Source: Veillonellaceae bacterium
Lineage (GTDB): Bacteria; Bacillota; Negativicutes; Veillonellales; Dialisteraceae
Assembly (NCBI GenBank): GCA_025992895.1
Contig: DAJPGA010000001.1
Location: forward strand, 1,991,001-2,055,000
Reading direction: 5' to 3'
DNA length: 64,000 nt
Below are positions 8,455 through 18,118 of this stretch, piece by piece; the stretch's first letter is position 1, and each line of letters begins with the position of its first letter. A model generated the notes under the pieces. The model did not search any database. It saw nothing but the letters and a program-made list of their open reading frames with translations, and was not told the DNA's origin. Made by a program: the position numbers and the translations under genes.

Positions 8455-11169
8455 TTATTCCAAGGTGGCAGCTTCTTCTTTCAGCTCGAAGGATTCAAGC
8501 TGGTCGCCTTCCTTGACGTCGCGGTAGCTTTCCAGCGAAATACCGCATTCGAAGCCTTGTGCGACTTCCTTCACATCATCCTTGAAGCGGCGCAGGGATG
8601 CGATCTTGCCTTCATGGATGACGATGCCGTCGCGGATCAGGCGGAGACGGCAGCTGCTTGTGATCTTGCCGTCCTGTACATAGCAGCCGGCAACGATAAG
8701 TTTCGGTGTATGGATGACCTGACGGACTTCTGCGTGGCCGAGAACGACTTCGCGGATGGTCGGAGCAAGCATGCCGGCCATAGCTGCCTTGATATCATCA
8801 ATGCAGTCATAGATGACACGGTAGAGACGCATATCGACGCCGTCTTTTTCAGCCAGTGCTCTTGCATTGGCATCCGGACGGACGTTGAAGCCGATGATCA
8901 GCGCATTGGAAGCAGATGCCAGCATGACATCGGATTCGTTGATGGCGCCGACAGCGGAGTGGACGATGGAAACGCGGACTTCATCACTCTTGATGCCCAT
9001 GAGGGACTGAACGAGCGCTTCAACGGAGCCCTGTACGTCTGCCTTGACGATGAGGTCAAGTTCCTTCATTTCGCCTTCCTTGATCTTTTCGAAGATGTTG
9101 TCGAGTGTTACCTTCTGTACGCTTCTCTGTTCTTCTTCCTTCGCACGGGATGCACGGATTTCAGCGATGTTTCTAGCCTTTCTTTCATCCATGACATAGA
9201 AATGGTCGCCTGCTTCCGGAACGCTGTCCATACCGAGGATTTCAACTGGTGCAGCCGGTTCGGCGCTCTTCATCTTGCGGCCGTTTTCATTGTTCATGGC
9301 GCGGACGCGGCCCCAGCTCTTGCCGGCCAGGATGCCGTCTCCGACATGGAGTGTGCCGTTCTGTACGAGCACGCTCATGACAGGGCCTCTGCCCTTATCC
9401 AGCTGTGCTTCGACAACGACGCCGTAAGCTTCACGCTTCGGATTGGCTTTGAGTTCCTTCATTTCTGCTACGAGAAGGATGTTTTCCAGGAGGTCATCAA
9501 GGCCGATCTTCTTCTTGGCGGAAATCGGGGTCATGATGACATCGCCGCCCCAGTCTTCCGCCAGAAGTCCTTCCTTGGAAAGTTCTTCCTTGATGCGGTC
9601 AGGGTTTGCGCCTGGTTTATCAATCTTATTGATGGCAACCATGATCGGAACGCCTGCGTTCTTTGCATGGTGGATAGCTTCAATGGTCTGCGGCATGACA
9701 CCGTCGTCGGCAGCAACGATCAGGACGGCAATATCCGTCAGCTGAGCGCCTCTGGAACGCATAGCGGTGAATGCTTCGTGGCCAGGGGTATCCAGGAATG
9801 TGATCTTGTGACCCTTGTAACGGATCTGGTAAGCACCGATTCTCTGGGTGATGCCGCCGGCTTCGTGGAGAGCGACATTTGTCTGGCGCAGAGCGTCAAG
9901 CAGTGTCGTCTTGCCGTGGTCGACGTGGCCCATGATCGTAACGATCGGAGGACGCGGTACGAGGAAACGGGGATCATCCGGTTCCGGAATGTATTCCGTC
10001 GGATCTTCTTCCTTTTCAGGTTTCAGAAGGGTTACGCCGAATTCTTCAGCAAGGATTTCGACGGTATCCGGATCGAGGTTCTGGTTGATGGTAGCCATGA
10101 CGCCAAGAGCCATCAGATGTTTGATGATCTCGCTGACTTCGCGGCCGAAGAGTTCAGCCAGTTCCTTGACGGTAACAGCAGACGGGACAGTCACTTCTGT
10201 CGGATAGGTATCCTGCTTCTTTTCCTGGTTATGCTTCTTCTTCTTGCCCTGCTTCAGGGAACGGGCCATCAAAGAGCCGCCTTCCTTTTCTCTTCTTGCC
10301 TTTTCCCAGTCCTTCTTTGTTTTCTTCTTAGCCGGTTTTTCACGTCTGACTGCCGTAGTTTCCGGAGCGATTTCTTCTACCGGAGCAGCGGCTGCTGCCG
10401 GATGCTGGTTATGGGAGTGATCATTTCTGGAATGATCGTTTCCGCCAAACGGTCTGCCGTTCCTGTCGCCATTCGGGCGGCCGTTTCTGTCGCCATTGGT
10501 GCGGTTTCCGTTTCTGTCACCGTATGGACGGTTTCCGCTCCTGTCGCCGGACGGGCGGCTGCCATTTCTGTCACCGGACGGGCGGCCGTTTCTGTCGCCG
10601 TAGGAACGGTTTCCATTTCTGTCGCCGGACGGGCGGCCGTTTCTGTCACCGTAGGAACGGTTATTTCTGTCGCCGGACGGGCGGTCGTTTCTATCTCCGG
10701 AGGAACGGTCATTTCTGTGGTCGTTCCTGTCATTATTCGGACGGTCGTTTCTGTTATCTCTTACGGGGCGCGTGGTATTTTCCTCTCTTCCGCGGGTTTC
10801 TTTTCTTTCCTGATGAGCGGCTTCCGCTTTCGGAGCCTCTGCTTTCACTTCTGCCGGCTTCGGCGCTTCGGAAGCTTTATGGGCTTCCGGCTCCACGCTC
10901 GAGTAAGCGGCTTTGCGGCCTGCTTCTCCGGACTTCCTGTCAGTCGGTCTGCCCTGCTGATCGAACCTTACGGTACGCATCTGCGGACGTCTTGCTGGTT
11001 TCTTGGATGCTTCAAATTCTTTTGCCAAAACGGTTTTCGCCCCTTCATCTACTCCGGACAGGCGGCTAGTCACCTCAATATGGTTCTTCTTCAAAGCGTC
11101 CATGACCTCTTTATCCGACTTTTTAAACTCTTTTGCTAATTCATATACTCTGTACTTCTTTTTCTGCAT
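8455..11169 (-). CDS. infB: Translation initiation factor IF-2
   Basis: 904 residues. N-terminal IF2_N helix region (1-52), then a long charged linker, a second IF2_N (about 326-378), and the G domain with G1 GHVDHGKTT (415-423), G3 DTPGHEAF and G4 NKID. The C-terminal beta-barrel and fMet-tRNA-binding domains follow. It positions initiator tRNA on the 30S subunit. The linker at about 138-255 is an Arg/Asn/Asp-rich run of tandem GDRNG-type repeats, longer than usual. GGGAGG precedes the ATG. Confidence 0.97.
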   Translation of the reverse strand: MQKKKYRVYELAKEFKKSDKEVMDALKKNHIEVTSRLSGVDEGAKTVLAKEFEASKKPARRPQMRTVRFDQQGRPTDRKSGEAGRKAAYSSVEPEAHKASEAPKPAEVKAEAPKAEAAHQERKETRGREENTTRPVRDNRNDRPNNDRNDHRNDRSSGDRNDRPSGDRNNRSYGDRNGRPSGDRNGNRSYGDRNGRPSGDRNGSRPSGDRSGNRPYGDRNGNRTNGDRNGRPNGDRNGRPFGGNDHSRNDHSHNQHPAAAAAPVEEIAPETTAVRREKPAKKKTKKDWEKARREKEGGSLMARSLKQGKKKKHNQEKKQDTYPTEVTVPSAVTVKELAELFGREVSEIIKHLMALGVMATINQNLDPDTVEILAEEFGVTLLKPEKEEDPTEYIPEPDDPRFLVPRPPIVTIMGHVDHGKTTLLDALRQTNVALHEAGGITQRIGAYQIRYKGHKITFLDTPGHEAFTAMRSRGAQLTDIAVLIVAADDGVMPQTIEAIHHAKNAGVPIMVAINKIDKPGANPDRIKEELSKEGLLAEDWGGDVIMTPISAKKKIGLDDLLENILLVAEMKELKANPKREAYGVVVEAQLDKGRGPVMSVLVQNGTLHVGDGILAGKSWGRVRAMNNENGRKMKSAEPAAPVEILGMDSVPEAGDHFYVMDERKARNIAEIRASRAKEEEQRSVQKVTLDNIFEKIKEGEMKELDLIVKADVQGSVEALVQSLMGIKSDEVRVSIVHSAVGAINESDVMLASASNALIIGFNVRPDANARALAEKDGVDMRLYRVIYDCIDDIKAAMAGMLAPTIREVVLGHAEVRQVIHTPKLIVAGCYVQDGKITSSCRLRLIRDGIVIHEGKIASLRRFKDDVKEVAQGFECGISLESYRDVKEGDQLESFELKEEAATLE

Positions 11170-11189
11170 AAGCAGCCTCCCGTCCGTTC

Positions 11190-11498
11190 TTATTTCCGGT
11201 TGTCGATCTTCTCAGCGATCGCCTTTCCGAATCCTTTATCTACTATAAGGGCTGCTGTCCGTACCCCCTTGCCAAGGGCCTGCCCTAATTTGTCTTTTTC
11301 GCCGAATACACGGTAAGGGATTTTCCATTTCTCCGCTGCATTCGTGTATTCCTCTTTTGTTCTCTGGGAGCTGTCTTCCGCGATGATCAGCAGTTTGCCC
11401 GTGCCTTTCCGAAGGCCTTCAGAGACCTGTTCGCTGCCGGAAAGCAGGCGCCCCGCTTTCATGCAGAGGCCCAGCATCCTGTATACTGGATCATCCAT
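11190..11498 (-). CDS. ylxQ: L7Ae/L30e-like ribosomal-associated protein YlxQ
   Basis: About 102 residues starting MDDPVYRMLG. The L7Ae/L30e fold is indicated by the GLCMKAGRLLSG and KLLIIAEDSS segments. The family binds kink-turn RNA; its precise role in Firmicutes is not settled. The ATG at 11498 overlaps the ylxR stop by 8 bases. A longer in-frame start at 11525 has no better ribosome-binding site, so I chose the overlap start. Confidence 0.9.
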   Translation of the reverse strand: MDDPVYRMLGLCMKAGRLLSGSEQVSEGLRKGTGKLLIIAEDSSQRTKEEYTNAAEKWKIPYRVFGEKDKLGQALGKGVRTAALIVDKGFGKAIAEKIDNRK

Positions 11499-11757
11499 TT
11501 TCAATCTGTTCCTTAAGGGAGTCATAGACTTCCTTGGACACAGGGCGCTTCAGGGATTTTTCCAGCCCGTGGGATTCATATGCCTTTTCGAAACATTCGA
11601 TGTTGTCGCAGACATAGACTCCGCGGCCGGATTTCTTCCCAGTCCTGTCCAGTTCAATGATTCCTGTCGGAAGCGCTACGACGCGGAGGAGTTCCTTCTT
11701 TGGCTTCAGCTCTTTGCAGCCGACGCACATGCGCATCGTGATCTTCTTCTGCTTCAT
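11491..11757 (-). CDS. ylxR: YlxR family RNA-binding protein (DUF448)
   Basis: 88 residues. The DUF448 signature RMCVGCKELKPKKELLRVV is followed by the GRGVYVCDN segment. It is always found next to nusA and infB; structures of relatives suggest RNA binding, and relatives have been linked to RNase P. Its ATG overlaps the nusA stop by four bases (ATGA). Confidence 0.93.
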   Translation of the reverse strand: MKQKKITMRMCVGCKELKPKKELLRVVALPTGIIELDRTGKKSGRGVYVCDNIECFEKAYESHGLEKSLKRPVSKEVYDSLKEQIENG

Positions 11758-12890
11758 TCTTTAGTTTCTTCCTCCTGTCCGCTTTCTTCGATGTCTCCGA
11801 GGATATCTCCATCGTCCTCTTCAGCGGCCTGGCCGAAGCCTTCTTCTCTTGCCTGGGTTTCGCTCTTGATATCGATTTTCCAGTTTGTCAGCTTGGCAGC
11901 CAGTCTTGCATTCTGGCCTGCCTTGCCGATAGCCAGTGACAGCTGGTAGTCAGGAACGACGACGTAGGAGGAATTTTCTTCATCCCATACGGAAACGGAA
12001 ATGACCTTGGATGGAGAGAGCGCATTCGCAATGAAAATGGCCGGATCTTCGTCCCAGCGGACGATATCGATCTTTTCGCCATGCAGTTCATTGACGATGT
12101 TCTGGACTCTCTGGCCCTTCGGTCCTACGCAGGCGCCGACCGGATCGACAGTCGGGTCCATAGCATAAACAGCGATTTTTGAACGGGAGCCTGCTTCACG
12201 GACCACGTTCTTGATTTCAACGGTACCGCTGTAGATTTCAGGAACCTCAAGTTCAAAAAGTCTCTTCAGAAGTCCCGGATGGGTTCTGGAAAGGATGATT
12301 TCCGGTCCCTTGGTAGTTTTCTTGACTTCAAGAACGTAGCACTTGATCTTGTCATTGGCCTTGAATTCTTCGCCTTCAATCTGTTCTGCATATGGAAGGA
12401 TGCCTTCGCAGCGGCCGAGATCCACGAAAATGGCTCTGGATTCGCTCCACTTGACGGTGCCGGTGATGACATCGCCTGCGCGGCCGGAGAATTCTTCATA
12501 AAGGGATCCTCTTTCTGCTTCGCGCAGCTTCTGGATCATGACCTGTTTAGCTGTCTGGGCAGCGATGCGTCCGAAATTCTTCGGGGTCACGTCAATGCTC
12601 AAAAGATCGCCTGCTTCATAGCTTCTGTCGATCTTCTTAGCATCTTCTACTGTGATCTCATTAATTGCATTTTCAGATTCCGGATCGATGGATTCAACAA
12701 CGGTCTTTTCTTCAAAAATCTGATAATCGCCGGTTTCGCGGTTCAGCTTGATGGATGTCTTTGCGTTGCTTCCCGTTTCCTTCTTGTAAGCGGTGAGCAG
12801 CACCATTTCAAGCGCGTCGAATACGACATCGGCGTCGACTTTCTTTACTTTGACCAAACTCTGTATTGCTTCTAATAAATTGCCATTCAC
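11754..12890 (-). CDS. nusA: Transcription termination/antitermination factor NusA
   Basis: 378 residues, the short Firmicute form without the C-terminal acidic repeats of E. coli NusA. Order: N-terminal RNA polymerase-binding domain (1-125), S1 (GTVKWSESRAIFVDLG near 145-160), then KH1 and KH2 (VGPKGQRVQNIVNEL; AIGKAGQNARLAAKL). It binds RNA polymerase and affects pausing and termination. Start is GTG at 12890 with GGAGGAAT upstream; RimP's stop lies 21 bases before. Confidence 0.96.
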   Translation of the reverse strand: MNGNLLEAIQSLVKVKKVDADVVFDALEMVLLTAYKKETGSNAKTSIKLNRETGDYQIFEEKTVVESIDPESENAINEITVEDAKKIDRSYEAGDLLSIDVTPKNFGRIAAQTAKQVMIQKLREAERGSLYEEFSGRAGDVITGTVKWSESRAIFVDLGRCEGILPYAEQIEGEEFKANDKIKCYVLEVKKTTKGPEIILSRTHPGLLKRLFELEVPEIYSGTVEIKNVVREAGSRSKIAVYAMDPTVDPVGACVGPKGQRVQNIVNELHGEKIDIVRWDEDPAIFIANALSPSKVISVSVWDEENSSYVVVPDYQLSLAIGKAGQNARLAAKLTNWKIDIKSETQAREEGFGQAAEEDDGDILGDIEESGQEEETKE

Positions 12891-12910
12891 GATGAATTAT
12901 TCCTCCGAGA

Positions 12911-13384
12911 TTAAAATGAAAAATGCAGTCTGACCTGCGAGATCTTGTCCCTGCCAAGGACAATGCTTTCGCCGCCTTCCAGCGTGAGCTTCAGGCTTCC
13001 GTCTTCGGAAAGCCCGTCCAAAAGAGCTGTGAAAGCTTTTACGCCTTTATGACCTTCAAGGGGAGCAAACAATTTGACATCGACTTCTTCGCCTGTATAG
13101 CGGATGAAATCCTTGTCCTTTTTCAGTACGCGGTCAAGACCCGGCGAGGAAACTTCCAGCATGTAATTGTCCGGAATCAGATCCTTCTCGTCGAGTATGG
13201 CTCCTGCCTTTTCACTGATGACCTGGCAGTCATTCAGGTCGACGCCGCCTTCCTTATCAATGAAAATACGAAGAATCCAGTTTCTTTCCCTGACGTATTC
13301 CACGTCGACAACTTCAATGCCGTCCGCTTCAAGAATTGGTTCCAGTAATTTTTCTACAGCATCCTCGACTTCCTTGTGCGCCAT
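12911..13384 (-). CDS. rimP: Ribosome maturation factor RimP
   Basis: 157 residues. Family landmarks: EKLLEPILEADGIEVVDVEYV near the start, FIDKEGGVDLNDCQ and LEVSSPGLDRVLKK. RimP assists 30S assembly. First gene of the nusA operon. AGGAGGGTAT precedes the ATG, and a hairpin stands 26 bases upstream (see 13410-13434). Confidence 0.95.
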   Translation of the reverse strand: MAHKEVEDAVEKLLEPILEADGIEVVDVEYVRERNWILRIFIDKEGGVDLNDCQVISEKAGAILDEKDLIPDNYMLEVSSPGLDRVLKKDKDFIRYTGEEVDVKLFAPLEGHKGVKAFTALLDGLSEDGSLKLTLEGGESIVLGRDKISQVRLHFSF

Positions 13385-13409
13385 ATACCCTCCTATGAAT
13401 GTTAAATAT

Positions 13410-13434
13410 AAGAAAAAGTGAGCCGAGGCTCACT
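13410..13434 (-). terminator. Hairpin with T-run in the rimP leader or after the upstream gene
   Basis: Minus strand AGTGAGCC-TC-GGCTCACT followed by TTTTTCTT. It lies about 115 bases after the stop of the 233-residue gene and 26 bases before rimP. Because a promoter match lies upstream of it (13496-13525), it may be an attenuator of the rimP operon instead of a simple terminator. Confidence 0.7.
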
Positions 13435-13495
13435 CCACAGGAAATTCTATAAACGATAAAATAAAACAAATAAACCGAACATGATTTACTGATTT

Positions 13496-13525
13496 ATTAT
13501 ATCACATCTTGTAAAGGGGAGCAAA
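13496..13525 (-). promoter_or_regulatory. Candidate promoter of the rimP-nusA-infB operon
   Basis: Minus strand TTTGCT (13525-13520), 18 bases, TATAAT (13501-13496). The predicted transcript has a leader of about 105 bases containing the hairpin at 13410-13434. Confidence 0.55.
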
Positions 13526-13547
13526 CTTTCCCCCGGTTTCTTCGTGC

Positions 13548-14249
13548 TTAATCATCAATGACAGGATTTTCATACAGGGCATGAAGATTCTTCTTGAGAT
13601 TTTTATTGATGGCTTCTTCCAGTTCGGGAATCGTCTTGGCGTCATACTGATGGATGATGCCAGGGATTCCGCCGGCGCGAAGCTCGCCGTAGTACTCGTC
13701 TCTGTACATATTATAGAAGAAAAGGATGCCCGTGTCTTTTTCGCGGCACTCATACGCCCCTATGATGTAGGACCCGTTGAGACCAAGGACCGGCATCGAA
13801 GGTTTGATCATCCTCTGGTAATGGCCGATTGTTTCAGGAAGGAATGGCTCGCTGTCCCAGACCATGAAGCCTTTGCCCCTGACAAGGACCGATACATTCT
13901 CGCGGTGGATCAGCTCGTGATCGATGGCCTTTGGCGTCAGGAGGACAAGATTTCTCTTGAACTCATCAAAGTCGCCCGTGATGAGCTCGATTTCCGTCAG
14001 CATCACAAGGCGCAGGTACATCTTTACCATGTAATCCATCGTTTCCTCATCGAAGAGAGCGCGGACTTCCCAGCCGTTTTCCTCGTTCGTCCAGCCGAAG
14101 GCATAATAGATGCGCCCGTCCTGCTTGTCGATCCGGTGAAGCTTGTATCCGCTGATATCAGCGGGGAGCTCCTTTTCTATGTCCCAGTCCATGAAAAGCT
14201 TCCTGCGCGCTTCTCTTTCCGCTTTTAACTTTTCATCATCAACTGCCAT
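13548..14249 (-). CDS. Conserved-looking protein of unknown function (233 residues)
   Basis: A soluble protein with no signal or membrane segment. It starts MAVDDEKLKAEREARRKL (charged helix) and has a mixed alpha/beta body with many aromatic residues (e.g. IYYAFGWTNEENGW, FFYNMYRDEYYGEL). No catalytic motif is recognised. The ATG overlaps the end of the transglycosylase gene by 11 bases with AAGGAGAAAG upstream, so it is co-translated with the polA-coaE-transglycosylase unit. Perhaps a lineage-specific family; function not assigned. Confidence 0.8.
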   Translation of the reverse strand: MAVDDEKLKAEREARRKLFMDWDIEKELPADISGYKLHRIDKQDGRIYYAFGWTNEENGWEVRALFDEETMDYMVKMYLRLVMLTEIELITGDFDEFKRNLVLLTPKAIDHELIHRENVSVLVRGKGFMVWDSEPFLPETIGHYQRMIKPSMPVLGLNGSYIIGAYECREKDTGILFFYNMYRDEYYGELRAGGIPGIIHQYDAKTIPELEEAINKNLKKNLHALYENPVIDD

Positions 14250-14856
14250 TTTTCTCTTTCTCCTTTTCCTTCCTCTCCGATTCGAGCCTGTCCCTTGCGC
14301 TGACGACCGTCTTCACGAATTCGCGCGTTTCCGGGAAGGGGATTTCATCAATTTTTGAAAAGCCTTCGCCCCAGTTGTACTTTTCCACCCACTCGTCGAC
14401 ATTGCCGCGGCCGGCATTGTAGGCGGCAAGAGCCAGCACTTCATTATTGTGGTACTTCTTCAAAAGGAAATTCAGGTACCATGCGCCAAGCGGGATATTT
14501 TCATCCGGCCGGCTCAAATTGTCCGACGGAAGGCCGCTTTCTTCGGAAATCCAATCCGCCGTTTCCGGCATGAGCTGCATCATGCCGACCGCTCCCACAT
14601 GGGAAACAGCCTTGGCATCAAACTTGCTTTCCGTCAGGATGACCGCTTCCAGAAGAGAAGGCGACACATGCTGCTCCGCCGCACTTTTCTCAATCAGGAT
14701 CGAAACCTCCACGCTCGGGCGGAGAAATGCAGAATTATGCAAAAGAAAAAGCACCAGCATGCTCAAAAGCGCAAGCAAAAGGACAAACACCATAGCCCCG
14801 GTGTTTCCCTGGTGGCGTCTGACTTCCCTTTTCCTGCGTTTCAGAGCAATTCTCAT
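14239..14856 (-). CDS. Membrane-anchored lytic transglycosylase (SLT domain)
   Basis: 205 residues. A short basic N-terminus is followed by a membrane anchor (about 22-42), then an SLT/goose-lysozyme-like domain. The catalytic Glu is in EAVILTESKFDA, followed by GAVGMMQLMPETA and ALAAYNAGRGNV, the three SLT motifs. It should cleave the MurNAc-GlcNAc bond in the periplasm with formation of an anhydro ring. The ATG overlaps the coaE stop by four bases. Confidence 0.93.
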   Translation of the reverse strand: MRIALKRRKREVRRHQGNTGAMVFVLLLALLSMLVLFLLHNSAFLRPSVEVSILIEKSAAEQHVSPSLLEAVILTESKFDAKAVSHVGAVGMMQLMPETADWISEESGLPSDNLSRPDENIPLGAWYLNFLLKKYHNNEVLALAAYNAGRGNVDEWVEKYNWGEGFSKIDEIPFPETREFVKTVVSARDRLESERKEKEKEKNGS

Positions 14857-15473
14857 ACTTCCATTCCCTCCGGAAATGCAAATCCCGGAACATGCTTCAG
14901 CGCCTCCCTGACCTGCCTTTCCGTTTCTTCGACGGAATGGCTGTTGTCAATGACGACATCAGCATAGTTCAGCTTGTTTAATGTCGGCATCTGCTTGCCT
15001 ATTCTTTCCAGTACCTGTTCCCTCGTGAAATGATCACGGTTTATGACGCGTTTGATCTGGACCTCAAGCGGCACCTCTACGATCCATACGGCTTCGACAC
15101 GAAGCTGCCAGCTGATTTCAAGAAGGAGCGGCATATCAAGGACGACGACGGAATGGCCTTCGTCCTGCGCGCGGTAAAGCTCCTCCTGCGTGCGGTACCA
15201 GATATAAGGATGAATGATGTCGTTCAGCTGCTGCCTTTTCTCTTCATTCGTAAAAATGATCTCGGCCGTTTTCAGGCGGTCAAGAGTGCCGTCCTCATTG
15301 AAGATTTCCTTCCCGAAGACCTGCTCCATCCTCGCCATGGCCTGGCTTCCCGGCGTGACCGCTTCGCGGGCCAGCTTATCCCCGTCGATCACCGGGATTC
15401 CCAATGTATGCATGTAATTGGAAACAGCGCTTTTTCCGCTTCCAACCCCTCCCGTAAGTCCTATCCTGTACAA
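14853..15473 (-). CDS. coaE: Dephospho-CoA kinase
   Basis: 206 residues. P-loop GGVGSGKS (8-15), then IDGDKLAREAV and the lid/CoA-binding segments (VVLDMPLLLE; VINRDHFTREQ). It phosphorylates dephospho-CoA in the last step of CoA synthesis. The start codon is TTG at 15473, 6 bases after AGGAGA. Follows polA, a frequent pairing in Firmicutes. Confidence 0.95.
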   Translation of the reverse strand: MYRIGLTGGVGSGKSAVSNYMHTLGIPVIDGDKLAREAVTPGSQAMARMEQVFGKEIFNEDGTLDRLKTAEIIFTNEEKRQQLNDIIHPYIWYRTQEELYRAQDEGHSVVVLDMPLLLEISWQLRVEAVWIVEVPLEVQIKRVINRDHFTREQVLERIGKQMPTLNKLNYADVVIDNSHSVEETERQVREALKHVPGFAFPEGMEV

Positions 15474-15497
15474 TCTTTTCTCCTGCCTTCTATCGGG

Positions 15498-18077
15498 CTA
15501 CTTCGTCTCCGCCCAGTTTTTCCCTTCATTCACATCAGCCACAAGCGGCACTCTGAGGCTTACGACGGATTCCATCGTTTCCTTCAGAAGCTTTGCGACT
15601 GCTTCCTTTTCGTCGGCCGTAACTTCTGCCACCAGTTCATCGTGGACCTGCAGCAGCACGCGGCTCTTGAAATTTCCTGCCTGCATCTTGTCATAGACGG
15701 CGATCATTGCCATCTTCATGATATCAGCAGCCGTCCCCTGGATCGGCGTGTTCATCGCTGTTCTTTCCGCAAAGGAGCGGCGCTGGAAATTCTTGCTGTT
15801 GATATCGGCGAGCTCCCTGTAACGTCCGTAGAGCGTCACAGCGCGGCCTGTCTTTCTTGCATCCTCGATCATCCTGTTCATGAACGCATGGATGCTCGGA
15901 TATCTTTCAAAATATGCCTTGATATAGTCGGCAGCAGCCGTCCTTGTGATGCCGAGCTGGCGGGCAAGGCCGAAATCGCTGATGCCATAGATGATGCCGA
16001 AGTTGACGGCTTTTGCATGCGAACGCTGCTCGGGCGTGACGTCCTCGAACGGGATGCCCATGACTTCAGCGGCTGTTCTTCTGTGGATGTCTTCCTTATT
16101 GAGGAAGGCACGGATGAGCCCTTCATCTTCTGACATATGCGCGAGCACGCGGAGCTCGACCTGCGAGTAATCGGAGGAAATGAAGGAATCGTAACCCTCT
16201 CCCGGAACGAAGAGCGACCTGATCTTCTTTCCTTCTTCCGTCCTGACAGGAATATTCTGCAGGTTCGGATCGGAACTTGAAAGGCGTCCTGTTGCCGTGA
16301 CCGTCTGGTTGAACGTCGTGTGGATGCGTCCCGTTTCCTTACGGATCAAAAGAGGCAGCGCTTCAAGGTATGTGGAAATCAGCTTGGAAAGTGATCTGTA
16401 TTCAAGGATATTCTTCACGAACGGGTACTGCTCAGCCAGTTCTTCCAGAACGTCAGCGGCCGTCGAGTATCCTGTCTTCGTCTTCTTTCCCGCAGGAAGG
16501 CCCATCTTTTCAAAAAGGATATGGCCGAGCTGCTTGGGCGAATTGATATTGAATTCTTCCCCTGCTTCTTCGTAGATTTTGGAAATCAGCGCTTCTTCCC
16601 TGGACTTCATGTCAGCGTGGACTTCTTCCCAGCGCTTCGTGTCCGTGGCAATGCCTGCCTTTTCCATAGCGGCAAGGACCTTCACGAGCGGCTGCTCGAC
16701 TTCATCATAGAGCTTTTCAACGCCGTTCTTCTTGAGCATGTCCCTGGCATCCTCATAAATGGAAAGGAGGAAGAGGGAAATGGCTGCGCCCCTGGAAGCA
16801 AAGTCCTTCATCTCGTCAGCATAAATTTCAGGCTTCTTGAAAAGGCCTGCCAGGTAAGAGAGCGGGTACGTCGTTCTTGTCGGATCAAGAAGATAAGCGG
16901 CTATCGTCGTATCAAAGAGAGGAATCCCTTCCCATGGGAAATCTGTTTCCATGATGGGCTTGCTGTTTTCTGTGATGACGACCTTGGCTTTCTTTAAGGC
17001 CTCTGCCGCTTCAGCGAATTGCTCAGGCTTTACAAAGTAGGCATGGCCATTTTCTGCAATGACTGCACCCCTGGCTTTATAGAAAGGAGCCGTTCCTTCA
17101 AGGTCAAAGGAAATGGCGGTTTCCTTTCCTTCAAAGGACAGATCATCCTTCCAGTCTTCTGCCTTCTCCCCTGCCTTTGCGACTTCTTCCTTCTTCGCTT
17201 CGGCCAGAGCCGTGAAGCGGGGAAGTTCGCCGAACTGGGAGAGAAGATTGATACCGAGGCGGCTGAAGAGTTCCTTCATTTCACTGATATGGACCGGCTG
17301 CGCCATTTCTTCCAATGTCGTTTCCATAGGAACATCTCTCTTGATTGCAGCAAGCTTGTAGGAAAGGTATGCCATGTCTTTACCGGCAGCAAGCTTCTTT
17401 CCCTGAGCACCCTTGATTTCATCGACATGCGCATAGAGATTGTCGAGCGTCTTGTACTGCGTCAGAAGTTTCAGCGCGGTCTTTTCACCGATACCCGGGA
17501 CGCCCGGGATGTTGTCGGCGGTATCGCCCATAAGCGCTTTCATATCGATGACCTGGGACGGCGTGATGCCGTACTTTTCCTCGACAGCTTTCGGCGTCAT
17601 TTCAGACATGGAAGAAATCCCCTTCTGCGTGAGGTAGACGGTCGTATTCTCGCTTGCCAGCTGCAGCGCATCGCGGTCCCCTGTCACGATAGCGACAGGC
17701 AGTTCCTTTTCATAGCGCGCAGAAAGCGTGCCCAGGACATCGTCGCCTTCATAGCCGGAAAGGCTGTAGACAGCAACGCCCATGACGTGCATGACTTCAA
17801 GGATGAGATCGAACTGCGGAACGAGCTCGGCCGGAGCCGGTTTTCTTGTCGCTTTGTACCCGTCATACATTTCCGTGCGGAACGTCTGGCGGTCTTTATC
17901 GAAGGTGACGGCTACGTAAGCCGGATCAAGCTCGCGGTAAAGAGAAAGAAGCATGCGAAGAAAACCATAGACGGCATTCGTCGGCACGCCGTCAGGCGAC
18001 GTCATCGTCGGAGGAAGCGCATAAAACGCGCGGTACAGAAGGCTGCTGCCATCGATGATGGCTAATTTATTTTCCAT
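15498..18077 (-). CDS. polA: DNA polymerase I
   Basis: 859 residues. 5'-nuclease domain (about 1-290, with DGSSLLYRAFYA and GDTADNIPGVPGIGEKTA), a 3'-5' exonuclease-like domain (about 310-470) and the polymerase domain (motif A DYSQVELRVLAH, finger helix with RSHAKAVNFGIIYG, motif C VHDELVAEV). The exonuclease part keeps a D-x-E (SFDLEG) but the other metal-binding motifs are hard to find, so proofreading is doubtful. Used in Okazaki fragment processing and repair. First gene of the polA-coaE unit; GGGAGG before the ATG. Confidence 0.95.
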   Translation of the reverse strand: MENKLAIIDGSSLLYRAFYALPPTMTSPDGVPTNAVYGFLRMLLSLYRELDPAYVAVTFDKDRQTFRTEMYDGYKATRKPAPAELVPQFDLILEVMHVMGVAVYSLSGYEGDDVLGTLSARYEKELPVAIVTGDRDALQLASENTTVYLTQKGISSMSEMTPKAVEEKYGITPSQVIDMKALMGDTADNIPGVPGIGEKTALKLLTQYKTLDNLYAHVDEIKGAQGKKLAAGKDMAYLSYKLAAIKRDVPMETTLEEMAQPVHISEMKELFSRLGINLLSQFGELPRFTALAEAKKEEVAKAGEKAEDWKDDLSFEGKETAISFDLEGTAPFYKARGAVIAENGHAYFVKPEQFAEAAEALKKAKVVITENSKPIMETDFPWEGIPLFDTTIAAYLLDPTRTTYPLSYLAGLFKKPEIYADEMKDFASRGAAISLFLLSIYEDARDMLKKNGVEKLYDEVEQPLVKVLAAMEKAGIATDTKRWEEVHADMKSREEALISKIYEEAGEEFNINSPKQLGHILFEKMGLPAGKKTKTGYSTAADVLEELAEQYPFVKNILEYRSLSKLISTYLEALPLLIRKETGRIHTTFNQTVTATGRLSSSDPNLQNIPVRTEEGKKIRSLFVPGEGYDSFISSDYSQVELRVLAHMSEDEGLIRAFLNKEDIHRRTAAEVMGIPFEDVTPEQRSHAKAVNFGIIYGISDFGLARQLGITRTAAADYIKAYFERYPSIHAFMNRMIEDARKTGRAVTLYGRYRELADINSKNFQRRSFAERTAMNTPIQGTAADIMKMAMIAVYDKMQAGNFKSRVLLQVHDELVAEVTADEKEAVAKLLKETMESVVSLRVPLVADVNEGKNWAETK

Positions 18078-18112
18078 GGATACCTCCCATTTAAGGACAC
18101 AATATGTATTAC

Positions 18113-18118
18113 ATTATA
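18113..18118 (-). promoter_or_regulatory. -10 element upstream of polA
   Basis: TATAAT on the minus strand within GGTATAATG, 36 bases before the polA ATG. No good -35 is visible; the TGG before it may serve as an extended -10. The rest of 18119-18327 shows no gene. Confidence 0.4.

Noticed and set aside
8557..11139. An 860-codon open frame on the plus strand across infB
   Set aside because: It is the mirror of infB (GC-rich third positions leave the opposite frame open). It has no ribosome site and the translated protein has no domain; infB is certain.
15030..18065. Long plus-strand frames opposite coaE and polA
   Set aside because: Shadows of well identified genes; no ribosome sites.
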